Shown: piece by piece, positions 9,547-19,498 of the stretch
How positions within the stretch are numbered: the stretch's first letter is position 1
How the letters are laid out: every line of letters begins with the position of its first letter
Assembly: GCA_001632435.1 (NCBI GenBank)
Contig: KV423976.1
Span: forward strand, 119,714-145,101
Direction: 5' to 3'
Source of the DNA: Calocera cornea HHB12733
Lineage: Eukaryota > Basidiomycota > Dacrymycetes > Dacrymycetales > Dacrymycetaceae
DNA length: 25,388 nucleotides
The notes under the pieces: generated by a model
Told to the model about the DNA's origin: nothing
Database searches by the model: none
Seen by the model: only the letters and a program-made list of their open reading frames with translations
Made by a program: the position numbers and the translations under genes

Positions 9547-10556
9547 CTAGGACATGACAGAGTCCCTGAGTGTCATCTCCTTCATGCCAGTGATGTACTC
9601 AGGTTGTTGGTGGTTCAAGCCAAACATGTCAAAGTTGATCATGTCTACGACGTCAGGCTCTGAGGAACTGTCAGTGAGTGCATGTGCAAGAGACAGCGAC
9701 GATGCTTACTGGGAACTTCAATGAACCCATATGCCTCTAGCCACTCTGCAACGTGATATCAGTGGCGGTTGACTTGGAACATACACGGACATGCTCACCT
9801 TTCGGACGATGCTTAAAGTGAAAGACTGCACAAGGACGACTACCATCCTCACCCCATAGCCATGAAACACTCCTCCTCGAGGTCTTCCTGGGTGAGATGT
9901 CTTTCTCCCCCACCCTGCAATCCATCAGAACGAGCGCAACGAGCGGAAGGTGGAAACATACTGAATGGTACGGAGGCGCTCAGCCTCTGGCAACGGCGAG
10001 CTCGGCTGATCATCGTCCAGCGGCTCAGACCTCATGACCTCGACGCGCGTCATCTCCAGCGTAATCACACCGCGTTTCTTCCACGCCGGGTTCTGGAGGT
10101 CCTCGGTGTCCATCTCGTCATCATCGAAGTCTGCGCATGTGATAAGTAGGAGTCATTCCGTGCGGCAGCACGAGGCGTACCTTCGGTGGGCTTGACGGCG
10201 GGCTTGAAGACGTACGGGAGGATGGTCCAGCTGTTGAGCCGCAAGCCAGACATGGTCGTGGAGTCTGCTTCGCAAGCTATACGCGTGTCAAGGATCTCGC
10301 CATCAGCTGACAGGACCAGGCGCATAGCGTGGGTGTCGCTGAGCGTGCCGCCAAAGCTGCACTCGATCCTGAAGGGCTGTATGCATACAATGTCAACGAG
10401 GTGTAGAGTGAGCGAGCGGGCAGCGGAGCGTACGCAACCTTCCTCGCTCGGCACCCAGCAGGTTGACTGTTTACTGTCCTTGTCCTCGTTATGGCCGTAC
10501 TCCTCCAGCGGCTTTTCGTCGACCGATAGGTTGCAGTTGTACGGTCCCACCTGCAT
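9547..10556 (-). CDS. DUF7918 protein, paralog A
   Basis: Six exons (10434-10556, 10181-10376, 9962-10130, 9799-9914, 9710-9745, 9547-9659) encode 250 residues. Introns are 47-57 nt with phases 0, 1, 2, 1, 1. The order of conserved blocks is LEEYGHNED, STCWVPSEEG, FRIECSF, LVLSADGEILDTRI, RGVITLEMTRVEV, FHFKHRP and WLEAYGF. This order (polar N-terminal strand, CW-[IV]-x-S-E, a glycine-rich central sheet, then F-x-F-[KR]-[YH]-R followed by W-L) is what I recall for DUF7918, a family known mainly from Agaricomycetes and lacking an assigned activity. The first donor (GTACGC after EEGC) was chosen because it keeps phase 0 and aligns exactly with the paralog at 11028. No signal peptide or membrane helix is seen, so a soluble intracellular protein is inferred. 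Confidence 0.85.
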
Positions 10557-11027
10557 GGTCTCAGTATGTTGATGTCTGTGGAGAGCTGTCCAGAAGGTGG
10601 ATGAGGGTGAGCGAGAGTCAAGGTAAAGGTCGAGGGCTGACGCCCGTCGCTGGTGGTGAATGACGATGCCAAATGAGTGGCGGTTTGGTGGAGAGAAGGA
10701 GCATACACACGCGCCTCCGTTACCTCATGGCCCCTGTAACCCTTGGTTCACTTCCGCGAACGGTCACTGACCACGGAGACAAATACAAAGAACCTTTTCG
10801 GGCTTGCCATTTGATGCATGTGGCGAACGGCCGGGCAATCGGGTAAATCTGTACTTGATGGTATCGTACTGAGCTGTTACCAATACAATGTAAATGCATA
10901 CGAATTACGCGACAATGAAAGTAGTAGTGATGGTATATGGCCATGGCCAAGGTGGTACCGACTACGAAGTCGGTGGTAGGAGCCGCCGCATCACGTGACT
11001 TCGTGATGCATCGCACACCGCCCCTCG
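10557..11027. other. Intergenic between the two DUF7918 genes
   Basis: This 471-bp gap should hold the promoter of paralog A and the 3' untranslated region of paralog B. It contains the palindromes listed at 10938-11009. No TATA box is evident upstream of 10556, and no coding frame here is convincing. Confidence 0.5.
10938..11009. other. Cluster of three short palindromes
   Basis: TGGCCATGGCCA at 10938-10949 is a perfect 12-bp palindrome. ACCGACT (10957-10963) and AGTCGGT (10968-10974) form a 7-bp perfect stem with a 4-nt loop. GCATCAC (10988-10994) and GTGATGC (11003-11009) form another 7-bp stem, and a CACGTG E-box at 10992-10997 overlaps its left arm. All lie just past the stop codon of DUF7918 paralog B, in its likely 3' untranslated region, and about 380-450 bp upstream of paralog A. 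They could be RNA hairpins at the 3' end or binding sites; the sequence does not decide. Confidence 0.6.
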
Positions 11028-11963
11028 TTAGGCCCGCGCTGGCGACCGAGAAGCAGTAGCTCGACCTGGGAGCATGTATGTCAGACACAACAGAATGGAT
11101 GAAACGAAATAGTATCTACCTCGCAGCAACCCCTTCTGTTCCAGCCAGCCTATATGATACCATGACATCAGCCTATATCAACACAGCAGCCGCCAGCACG
11201 CACGTCTCGGTCGATGCTTGAAGTGGAAAGTGGCGAACGGCCGATCTCCCCATTCCGGCAAGAAGTCAAAGGACGCGCTCATCCTTGGCTCCAGTCTCGG
11301 TCGCCTTACAATCGCCCCAATCCTGTCTCCACGTGAGCAACCTCGCAATCGTCCAAGCCGCGTATCTCCTACCTTACAGACCCTACAGCCCCACCGTGCG
11401 CCTGGAAGCCCGGTTCGTCGAGCTGTATCTGATTGTGCTGGATGACATCGACGAACGTCAGCTCGACCGTGATCGTCCCACCCGGCGGTCGTCCTGGCTC
11501 GTCGTCCTCTTCAAACTCTGTCAAAGCAGCGCGTCAGTGGGAATTCACGGCCGATGATGCCGAATTACCATCATAGCTCTGGTTCCTAAACCGGAACGGG
11601 CGGACCTCCTCCTTATTGAGTCGGTTGCCGGTGATGTACGCCTCCTTCATCCCCTTCTCGGTGATGCGCACGTCGAGCACCTCGCCATCCGCGAGCAGCT
11701 CGATCCGCACCGCCTTGTCTGCCTTCTTGAAGTGCACGGCGAGGCTGAACTCCTGCATCAAGCGCGAGCAATTTGTAAGCACGTGACCGCACGTAGGGTC
11801 GGGTGAGGGTAAATAGCGGGGAGAGGACTGTACTCACAGCGCCCGGGGTACTGGGCACCCAGCAGGTGACGCTCCCGCGCTGGAGATCCCACTCGATCGC
11901 GTGCTCGTCGAGGGCGTTGCCGTTTGACCATAGCTGGGCGAGGTAGTCGCCGATTTGCGGCAT
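11028..11963 (-). CDS. DUF7918 protein, paralog B
   Basis: Six exons (11838-11963, 11569-11752, 11373-11517, 11204-11322, 11120-11149, 11028-11065) encode 213 residues. Introns are 85, 51, 50, 54 and 54 nt. Phases are 0, 1, 2, 1, 1, identical to paralog A, which makes the model solid even where sequence similarity is low. Matching blocks are VTCWVPSTPGA, FSLAVHFKK, IELLADGEVLDVRI, GGTITVELTFVDV, FATFHFKHRPR and WLEQKG. The C-terminus is much shorter than in paralog A: after the W-L-E exon only a basic tail (GRATASRSPARA) remains, where A has an acidic/hydrophobic tail of 37 residues. No function is known for the family. The two copies lie in tandem with 471 bp between coding regions. Confidence 0.82.
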
Positions 11964-12582
11964 ATATACGCGAGCTTATCAGTTTAGCGCTGGTTTGTAT
12001 TAAGCTGTGCGATGCTAGGGAGAGATGCTCAGCAGCGTGCCAAAGGATGGGACACGTCGCACTTACTGTGTGGTATATATCTGCCAAGTGGTATAGACGA
12101 AAACGCGGAATGTCTGGGTATGTTGAGTGTAGTTAGAGGCGAGCGTTTACGGCATGACGCACAAGGGGCAGAAACGAGTATGGGCGCGTGTTTTTTTGGC
12201 ACGCGCAGTACGGAAGCAATTTCCCTTATCCCGGCGACGCCTCCAACCCTGCGGCCATCACCTTCGCGGCATTTCTAATCGAAGGGTGCTCGGTGTTACT
12301 ACTGTCTTCCATTATTAAAGGGCAATATACGAGTCGTACAGTAATATGCAAGAGCGATCTTTTACCAAGCAACGCAATCCCACCTCCTCGGCCTTGTCTT
12401 TTTCTGCTGCAGTCTGCAAACGAATGGAACTCGACGGATCTGCTTCTGCGGGCTCGTGACATCATGAACAACTGGACTGACTGGAATGCTTCACTCGGCG
12501 ACCCAGAACAGGCCTTCCTTCCGGGGTGGCGACTCGCCGCCATGAGCGGTATCCTGTGGACAGGTCCGTCAGCCTCTGCCGA
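11964..12582. other. Intergenic upstream of DUF7918 paralog B
   Basis: This gap of 619 bp holds the likely promoter of paralog B (TATA-like site at 12074-12080) and the 3' region of the second DUF6534 gene. A plus-strand open frame of 137 codons (12188-12601) overlaps the end of the DUF6534 gene and has no recognisable domain. Confidence 0.5.
12074..12080 (-). promoter_or_regulatory. TATA-like box of DUF7918 paralog B
   Basis: TATATAT lies about 110 bp upstream of the ATG at 11963, a plausible distance for a fungal core promoter. A second ATATATA motif directly abuts the start codon (about 11962-11968), which is too close to serve the same start. Confidence 0.35.
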
Positions 12583-14081
12583 TCAGAAGGCCGCGTCGTA
12601 GCTTTGTACCTCGTCGTCGTCCTTGTTCTTCGACACGACCCCAAGCTCCATGCGGCTCCCACCGTTCGTGTGTATACCGTTCATGTTCGTCATCGGCTCG
12701 TCCAGCTCGGTCGTGGTATGCGACATGACGCGCACACCGCTGAGCATGTTGAGCGCGGGCTGGATCGGCATGTCAACTCCATCACTATGAGAAGAGGGAG
12801 GACTGTGCTCACCTTGGTGCTGAGTGGACGGCCCCCCATGGTGCCTCCATTGACCGGGGACATGTGAAATGCGGGAGCTCCGACGCCCGAGGATTCCAGC
12901 TTCTTGGCAAGCTCATGGCGTGCTGCGATCTCATCAGCAGTGGCTAGGATTTGACCTGCGGACATGCTCACCGTTGATACTACAAGGAGCGTAATGGGTT
13001 GAGGTGAGTTATATGCGCAACCGAATTATACTAGATACTTACTTGACCCTGATAGCAGAGTCAGTATCAGGTATATCTGCCGAGCAACTGTACTCACATG
13101 AGCGAGATATAGTACATGCGGACGGCGACGAAGTTAATGGCGTTCGGCCAGCCGCTACGACGCAAGTTAGATAATCACACATTTACCCCAACAGGCCACT
13201 TACTTGCGGATGGTGCTGAACAGTATGGCTACAATGATGGAAAGGATGGCCGTCAACCTGTATGCAGGTGAGCATGCGCGGCATCCAGTCGGTGTATGCG
13301 CTTACAAGTTGCTCTCCAGCGTGAGCATGATAAGCTTCTCGACGATGCCCTTGGTGCCGCCCCATGCCGACTTACCCTCCCTGCGGAGGTAGGTGACCAC
13401 GCTCGCGGCGATGATGATATCTGCACCCGCGGCGCAGTACATCCAGATGTCGACGCCCCAGGTGAAGATACCAAAGCTGCTCTGCTCCACGAGCTGGAAG
13501 GCGCGGATCATGCTCGCGAAGGAGAACGCGAACTGGACGAAGGAGAGGATCAAGATGATGATAGGCAGATAGGGCTGGCGGTGCGATAGGACGAAGATCC
13601 TGTGGGCGAAGAAGGCTTGAACGAGCAGGGAGAGCAGGCCGGTGAGCATGAGGTTGAGATTGTACGAGAAGTCAACGTAGTTGAGCGAGGCGGTGTTTCC
13701 CCAGTTCGTCTGTCGTTGGTGAGTGGTTAGCCTAAGCCGGAAAGGAGACAATGGACTTACGACTGCCCAGAACCAGAGTGTCTTGGGGAGCATGATCGCA
13801 TGCAGAACGTTGACGATGCAGCTCACGCCGACCATCCACTTGGTGAACGCGGGATCGTCGGAGAAGGTCCTGGTTTGCCCAGTCAGCTCGGATCACCGCC
13901 AGGCACGCCGGAGCATATAGCCGCCGGGGCGGGCAAGGCAAGGCACGTACCGGTAGTAGAACGCCGTCTGGGAGAGGCCGATCCCGAGGAGCACGGTGGA
14001 GATTGTCATGCCGGTGAGGAGGCCGCCGAGGGAGTCGGTGAGGTCCAGCTGGACAGGGGAGGGGGCGTACGCGGTGTCCAT
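12583..14081 (-). CDS. DUF6534 seven-helix membrane protein (second copy), with an uncertain junction
   Basis: Exons 13951-14081, 13761-13869, 13306-13709, 13204-13257, 13098-13154, a 6-nt exon 13043-13048, about 12813-12979 and 12583-12759 encode about 362 residues. The N-terminus (PVQLDLTDSLGG) and seven hydrophobic segments match the paralog at 5754-7089, as do VEKLIMLTLESNLLTAIL and RNGWPNAINFV. The 6-nt exon completes MVN in SLMVN, matching the paralog, and the 49-nt intron before it (13049-13097) is normal. The next piece starts at 12979 and aligns with the paralog for about five codons (INGEHV versus VNSRHD). The downstream reading frame (AGQILATADEIAARHELAKK) is then shifted by +1. 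It can be restored by a one-base indel, by an atypical GAG acceptor at 12967, or by a 16-nt intron at 12956-12971. The tail is polar (about 58 residues after the last intron) and ends KDDDEVQSYDAAF. Confidence 0.78.
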
Positions 14082-14182
14082 GATGCTGCTCGAACGGGGG
14101 ATACGTGCGCCCGGTTTGGTGAAGGAGCGTGTGGGTGCTGGAGGGGGACGGAGGGTCGAGGCCGGAAAGGGATGAGGGCAGA

Positions 14183-14188
14183 CTTATA
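14183..14188 (-). promoter_or_regulatory. TATA box of the second DUF6534 gene
   Basis: TATAAG on the minus strand lies about 100 bp upstream of the ATG at 14081, a usual spacing for filamentous fungi. It stands out in otherwise GC-rich sequence. Confidence 0.45.
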
Positions 14189-15174
14189 CGGCAGCGCGAG
14201 TGGACCCGGAGAGGGGAGCGGACCGTGAGAGTGGGGAGGAGGAAGGAGGAAGGAGCGACGGGGAAGGGAAGAACGAGGCGGCGTCTGCGGAGGCTCGAGG
14301 CCGGAGCGGTGGGCGGGCGTTGGGGCTTATTAGGGCCTGCGGGCGATCACCGTTCCCTCTGCGTGGAATTTGAGCGACGTTGCCACCCACCGAGAACCAA
14401 GGATGCGTGGTGGGGTGCTACGCCGTTGGGCCAGCTCGCCGCATATCGGTGCGGAATGGGTGACTGGGCCATGAAGATCGGCGCGATGACTCGCGACGCC
14501 CCTCGCGCTGTGTATGTGCGCTAGTCTGCAGCCTGCAAACCGACACGACGCGCGCTAGGAAGGGACAACAGAGTTCCCAAGAACCCAAAGAGGCAAATAG
14601 CCTACAACAGGCTTGCCGTCCCTCCCGCTCTCCCATACAGCAAAGCACTGACCCTGCAACCCTCGCTGGGCTCTCACACAGCACGCGGCAGGCGCGTGCG
14701 TGTCGGTGACATAATCCCCCGTTCATGGGCGCTTCTGCTGCACTCCTTGACCCACAAACTAGGACGTAACCCGGCTGCCCCGCTAAGGAACGCATAATCG
14801 GCGGAGGACGCGCCCAGAGCCCGATCCCCCACGGCGATACAGACAACGACAATCATCGCATTTTTTAGATTACTATTTGGGCAGCTCGCACTCAGAGTCT
14901 TAGAATGCGCGGATGCTCCGGGGGAGCGGGCACGGAGCGCAGGTTTGGATGATGAGGATGCGGGTGCGGTGATGGAGCCCTGTCGTGTCGTCGTGTCGTC
15001 GTTGCGAGGGAAGAGACGGCGTACGGGGCGCGCGCGACGAGGGCTGGCCAATGGGCGATGGGCCACGGCGATACCCGATAGGCCACAGAGATGCGCGATG
15101 AGGGGGGCGGAGGCATCAACGGTGTTGTGCATCTATCAGCGGAAGGGGAAGGGCAAGTTCGCCGGGACGGCCTG

Positions 15175-15192
15175 CCGGGTCCGGGTCCGGGT
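15175..15192 (+). repeat. Three tandem copies of CCGGGT
   Basis: Three perfect hexamer copies lie in the non-coding region between the DUF6534 and P450 genes. No role is apparent. Confidence 0.7.
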
Positions 15193-16748
15193 CCGCGAAC
15201 GGGCCCTGCTGGTGCGGGCTGCGAACCCGCACGCTTGGCTGGGATTCGGGAGATACGTGAGATACGCGAGGGCATGTGGGAGATAGGAGAGATGGACGCG
15301 GCTTTGGGGACGAGCCGCGATGAGGATGAGCAATCGGGCACTGCAGTATCTCAGTATCTCAGCGCGGAGTGCGGACTGCACGTGCGCGCAGGCGCGGGCG
15401 GACAATGACATTGACAATGGATGGGGGCGACCGTGCCCTGAAGCGGTCAAGGCGCTTGAAGCGGTCTTGTGTGGTACGAGAAACGGTTTGGGCCGGGGCG
15501 GTGGGTGCGCTGCGCGCTGCTCGGCACGCTAACGCTTGCTTTTCGCGCCCGGACCCGGTGGATCCTGCTTCACGCACCCTGCAAGGCATTCGCCCTGGCT
15601 CGCTGATCCTCGCTCCTCGCGCTCGGCGAGTTTCTGAGATTCTAACCTCGCTACAGTCACCGCCTTCGGGGCGTACGACGATGCTCCCGTGCAGGGCACA
15701 TGGGCCTTCCCTCCTTCCCTCACAAGTGGCAAATTTGCGTGCGAACGGGGCGCGAAACGCCCTGCGTTTGCGCGAATGCACGACCCAGAGTGAGGAATGC
15801 AGAGCCTGCAACGGGCGTGACCGTGACCGCCCGCGGCCGCGCTGTCCGGGGGTCGCGTCTCGTGGGAAGCCGACGCAGCGGGAGAGCGCGGGAGCTTTTC
15901 GTTTCGCTGCCAGGGCGCGATGGGCCACCGTACTGTATTCACATGCGTCATAGTTGGCGGGAGGGCGGTGCGTTGTAGCATTGGGCCGAGCGCGGCTAGC
16001 GGCCGGTCCCTGATCGACCGAGTCGACGCGTTTGGCTGCTGGCGGGGTTTGAGCGAGGCTCGCGTTGGGTCAGCCGCGCTGGCCGGCTTGCCGGACCCGA
16101 CCGAGCTGTCAACCACTGCCTGTCTGCTTGACTGCTCATGCCTCGGTCTGGCGGTGCTGTGCCACTCGGGCATGCTTACATACTTACGGAGGGGACATCG
16201 GGAAGCAAATGTGGACGTGACTACGTCTCTGCCAGGTGATAACTGATGGGCCCGGCCCGGCCTTGGTTCGAAATACGAAATATATGGAGGATCGCAACGC
16301 GCCCTCATTCTGTTCGGCTCGGCGCGGACGGCAGGGAAGGGCAGGAGCCCCAGTTGAAAAGAAGGCCAGAAGCTCGCCGCGTGCGTCGTGCGAGCGGTGT
16401 GGGCCTCAACATTTTCCTTTTGCGGACGGGCGGGCGACAACTCGCTTGCGGTGGGCTGCTGCCGTCGCTGGGTTTGGCTTGCGCTGCTCCCGGCCCTGAT
16501 GCGATACGGGGGAGAGGTGTGTGGATACGGGCGAAAGGGGAGGTGAGACCACCCGGCCGCTGCCTCTGCTGCCTGATCACGCTCTGTCGCCCTGGCTTCC
16601 CCCGCGCGCCCGCCGGCGTGACGAGAGCCCGCTCGCCTCACCATGTCTGATCGCCCCCGCGCTCGTTCCGTGCATACATGACACCTCCGCCCGGGGGGGG
16701 GGACGAGCTGGCATGGCACGGCCTAGAGAGACACGGGGTGCTTCTGGG

Positions 16749-16837
16749 TATATATCCCCTACCGTTCCGCCCCTCCGCTGCCCAAGAGCTCCCTTCTTCC
16801 CCTTCCCCCCCTTTCTCCCTCCCCCCTCCCCCCTCCC
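16749..16837 (+). promoter_or_regulatory. Core promoter of the P450 gene: TATA box and CT-rich tract
   Basis: TATATAT (16749-16755), flanked by GGG and CCC, is followed 33 bp later by an almost pure pyrimidine tract (16789-16837). A TATA box followed by a CT-rich stretch at the transcription start is a common fungal promoter layout, especially for strongly expressed or inducible genes. The ATG at 17028 lies about 190 bp beyond the tract, implying a leader of roughly that length unless it contains an intron. Confidence 0.55.
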
Positions 16838-17027
16838 AACAGCTTGTTCGCTTACCACAGACCTGCGACCACCCGCGCCCCATCACCCTCTTCTTGATAC
16901 CACTGCCCCGCCCACACCTTCCTTCTCTCCCATACCCACTCTCACCCACCCGCGAACACCTCCCCCAAAGGCCCCACGATCGAACACACTCGCCGCACTC
17001 GCCGCACCGCATACACGCACAACAAGC

Positions 17028-18743
17028 ATGTTGTGGACGTCCACCCTCCTCCTCCTCGCCGTCTTCCTCCTCTCGGCAATCGTCATCATCCCCCGCCTCT
17101 CCCCAAAGCACTCCCTGCCCCTCCCCCCAGGCCCGCCCCCCCTCCCGCTCATAGGCAACGTCCACCAGCTCCCCACAAAGGATGAGCACCTCACCTTCCT
17201 CGCCTGGGGGAAGCAGTACGCCTCCGACATTGTCTGCGCCACCATCTTCGGCAAGCCCCTCGTCGTCCTCAACTCAAAGGAGGCAGTCATGGAGGTCATG
17301 GAGCGCCGCGCCGCCATATATGCCGCCAGGCCCAGGATGGTCATGTGTGGCGAGCTGTGAGTGCTTCCCCCTTCCGAGCCGCGGCGCCGCTCATGTATGC
17401 GCACAGCGTCGGCATCGGCGGCTCCGTCGCCCTGACGTCCGACATGAACCGGCACAAGACGTTCCGCCGGCTGTTCAACCAGGCCCTGAACCCGCGTGCC
17501 TCGCAGGACTACTGGCCCACCCAGCTCAGAGAGTCCCGCGACATGATGGTCCGCCTCCTCGACGAGCCCGACAAGCTCGAGGACCACATCAAGCGCACCG
17601 TCGTCGCCGTCATCTTCCTCGTCAGCCATGGTTACCAGATCCGCAGCAACGACGACTACTATATCTGGCTGGGCAACAAGGTCATGCAGGACTTTACAAA
17701 GGGTAAGCACACGTGAGCGGCTGCATTTGACGCGTTCTGATCTGTCAGCAGCCGCTGCTCCCGGGGCCTGGCTCGTCGACTTCCTCCCGTTCCGTGAGCT
17801 CGGTGCATATATGCCGACTGCAGTAGCCTAACCCTTACTTACAGTTCGCCACCTGCCCGCATGGTTCCCCGGTGCCGGCTTCCAGAAGATCGCCGCTGAA
17901 TGGCGTCAGGACTGGTTTGATCTCCTCGAGAAGCCCATCAATATGGTCAAGGCGAACATGGCCGCCGGTACCGCTAAGCCGAGCTTCGCGAGCAGGCTCC
18001 TCGAGGAGAATGAGGCCGCCGGGGGAGATCCCAAGGAAGCCGATCTCATCATGTGGGCGTCTGGATCCTTGTACTCGGCCGGTGCCGACACCAGCGTCAG
18101 TGCGGTGCACTCGTTCTACTTGGAGATGCTCCTCCACCCCGAGATCCAGGCCAAGGCACAGGCCGAACTCGACAGCGTCGTCGGCAAGGAGCGCATGCCC
18201 ACCTTCGATGACATGCCCCGTCTCCCGTACTGTGGTGCCATCCTCAAGGAGGTCTTCCGTCGCCGGCCCGTCGCTCCCCTTTCCATCCCTCACACCGCGC
18301 GGGAGGACGACGTCGTGAACGGCTTCACCATCCCCAAGGGCAGCATGGTCATGGGCAACATCTACGCGCTCAACATGGACCCGACCGTCTACGACAAGCC
18401 GGAGGACTTCAACCCAGAGCGCTACCTCTCCGCCTCTGGCCAGCCCCAGAACCCGGCCGGCATCAGCCGCGACATCGGCAGCTGGTGCTTCGGCTTTGGC
18501 CGCCGTATCTGCCCAGGCGCCAACATCGCCGAGGCTACCCTCTTCATGGCCATCGTCAACACTCTCTGGGGCTTCGACATCAAGTACTCCATCGGCCCCG
18601 ACGGCAAGCGCATCGAGCCCGATATGCACTACGAGCAGGGCGTCGTGAGCCATCCCAAGGACTTCAAGTGCGACATCCGCGCGCGCTCTGCCCATCACGC
18701 CGAGATCATGCGCGCTGCGGCCGCCGAGTACGCGGGCATGTAA
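17028..18743 (+). CDS. Cytochrome P450 monooxygenase (microsomal type)
   Basis: Four exons (17028-17356, 17407-17702, 17749-17793, 17845-18743) encode 522 residues. An N-terminal membrane anchor (LLLLAVFLLSAIVII) is followed by a proline-rich hinge (LPLPPGPPPLPLIGN). The I-helix oxygen-binding motif is AGADTS, the ExxR motif is EVFR in LKEVFRRRP, the PERF-like motif is NPERYL, and the heme loop is FGFGRRICPG with Cys446 as the iron ligand. All canonical catalytic features are present. Introns are 46-51 nt. The third exon is only 45 nt, and its acceptor is an NAGNAG tandem (after 17748 or 17751), so a one-residue isoform is possible. The likely location is the ER membrane with cytochrome P450 reductase. 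The overall sequence resembles fungal secondary-metabolism and xenobiotic P450s of the O-methylsterigmatocystin-oxidoreductase-like type, but I do not assign a CYP family or substrate. No backbone enzyme gene lies nearby. Confidence 0.93.
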
Positions 18744-19498
18744 GATGCCCGACTCAGCGCCTCTCCCATCTCCTGTCTGTACATCGCTAGTCACGACCCA
18801 TCTCCATCTTGCCTGCCAGCCTTCTCTCGTCCGTCACCCATGATTTTTGTGCCATAATATCCTGCGCTCTCGAGCCGCTCTCGCGCGGATTGGGAGGATT
18901 GAGGGAACACAACGGGCCGCTCCTTTCTTGACACAACCCCGACGAAACAAAAGGTATTAGTACACAAACGCCTCCCCAGTCTTCAAACTCTTTCGTTCTA
19001 TTTTCTTCTCTTTGCAAAAGATCAAAAACTCGTCATTCGTTCCAGCTTGCCCGCGTAGTACCTAGTAGTATAGGCGTCTCCTTTTCGTACTTAATGGATT
19101 TCTTGGCCTCGGTGTATTCCAGGATTTGGTCTTCTAGAATTTGGCAGTATCAGACCCGCAAATTGGGCTGCGCGCAGTTGGGTCCACCGTGCCATGCTGA
19201 CTCGAAGTTATCCAATGTTCAACTCCAAGGGTCTCGCATGACCGCAGATCTTTCCCTGGACGCAAAGAAGAGAGAAGAATCACAATGTCGTGCTGGCGAG
19301 CAATATTCTCAACCAAGTCCATACCCGGTCGCACTCGCGACTTTCCGGTTGCAACGGGGGCACCCCGTCTTTCTGAAATTCGAGGTAGAACATCATTATT
19401 AGACGATCGCTAGAGAACACATTCGGCCGACAACCCTCATCTTTGCTCCTGCTTTGGGCGGGGCTCTCCATCTGCTTCTGGCTTCTTCATTTCGGCTG
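18744..19498. other. Intergenic between convergent genes
   Basis: This gap of 755 bp holds the 3' regions of the P450 gene (+) and the transaldolase-like gene (-). Open frames reach only about 100 codons and show no domain. No repeat or RNA gene is seen. Confidence 0.5.

Larger units (their letters stand above)
14082..17027. other. Long divergent intergenic region (2.9 kb)
   Basis: It lies between two divergent genes, the DUF6534 gene (-) and the cytochrome P450 gene (+), so both promoters lie here. It is very GC-rich, which creates long spurious open frames (up to 396 codons at 15529-16719, minus strand) full of Arg, Ala, Pro and Ser with no domain. Several short direct repeats occur, including CAGTATCT twice near 15345-15360 and the CCGGGT triplet at 15175-15192. 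I recognise no gene, RNA or complete mobile element. Confidence 0.5.

Noticed and set aside
12188..12601. A 137-codon plus-strand frame between paralog B and the second DUF6534 gene
   Set aside because: It overlaps the end of the DUF6534 coding region, has no domain, and its composition is not convincing.
15529..16719. A 396-codon minus-strand frame in the GC-rich gap
   Set aside because: It is Arg/Ala/Pro/Ser-rich with no motif and has several equally long rivals in other frames, as expected from high GC content.
16521..17360. An upstream extension of the P450 first exon to an ATG at 16521
   Set aside because: The extension runs through the TATA box and CT-rich tract and adds a low-complexity leader before the membrane anchor. 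The ATG at 17028 gives a normal P450 N-terminus.
2782..18743. A secondary-metabolite cluster made of the acyltransferase, methyltransferase and P450 genes
   Set aside because: No backbone synthase, transporter or pathway regulator is visible. The three genes are spread over 16 kb with unrelated genes between them.
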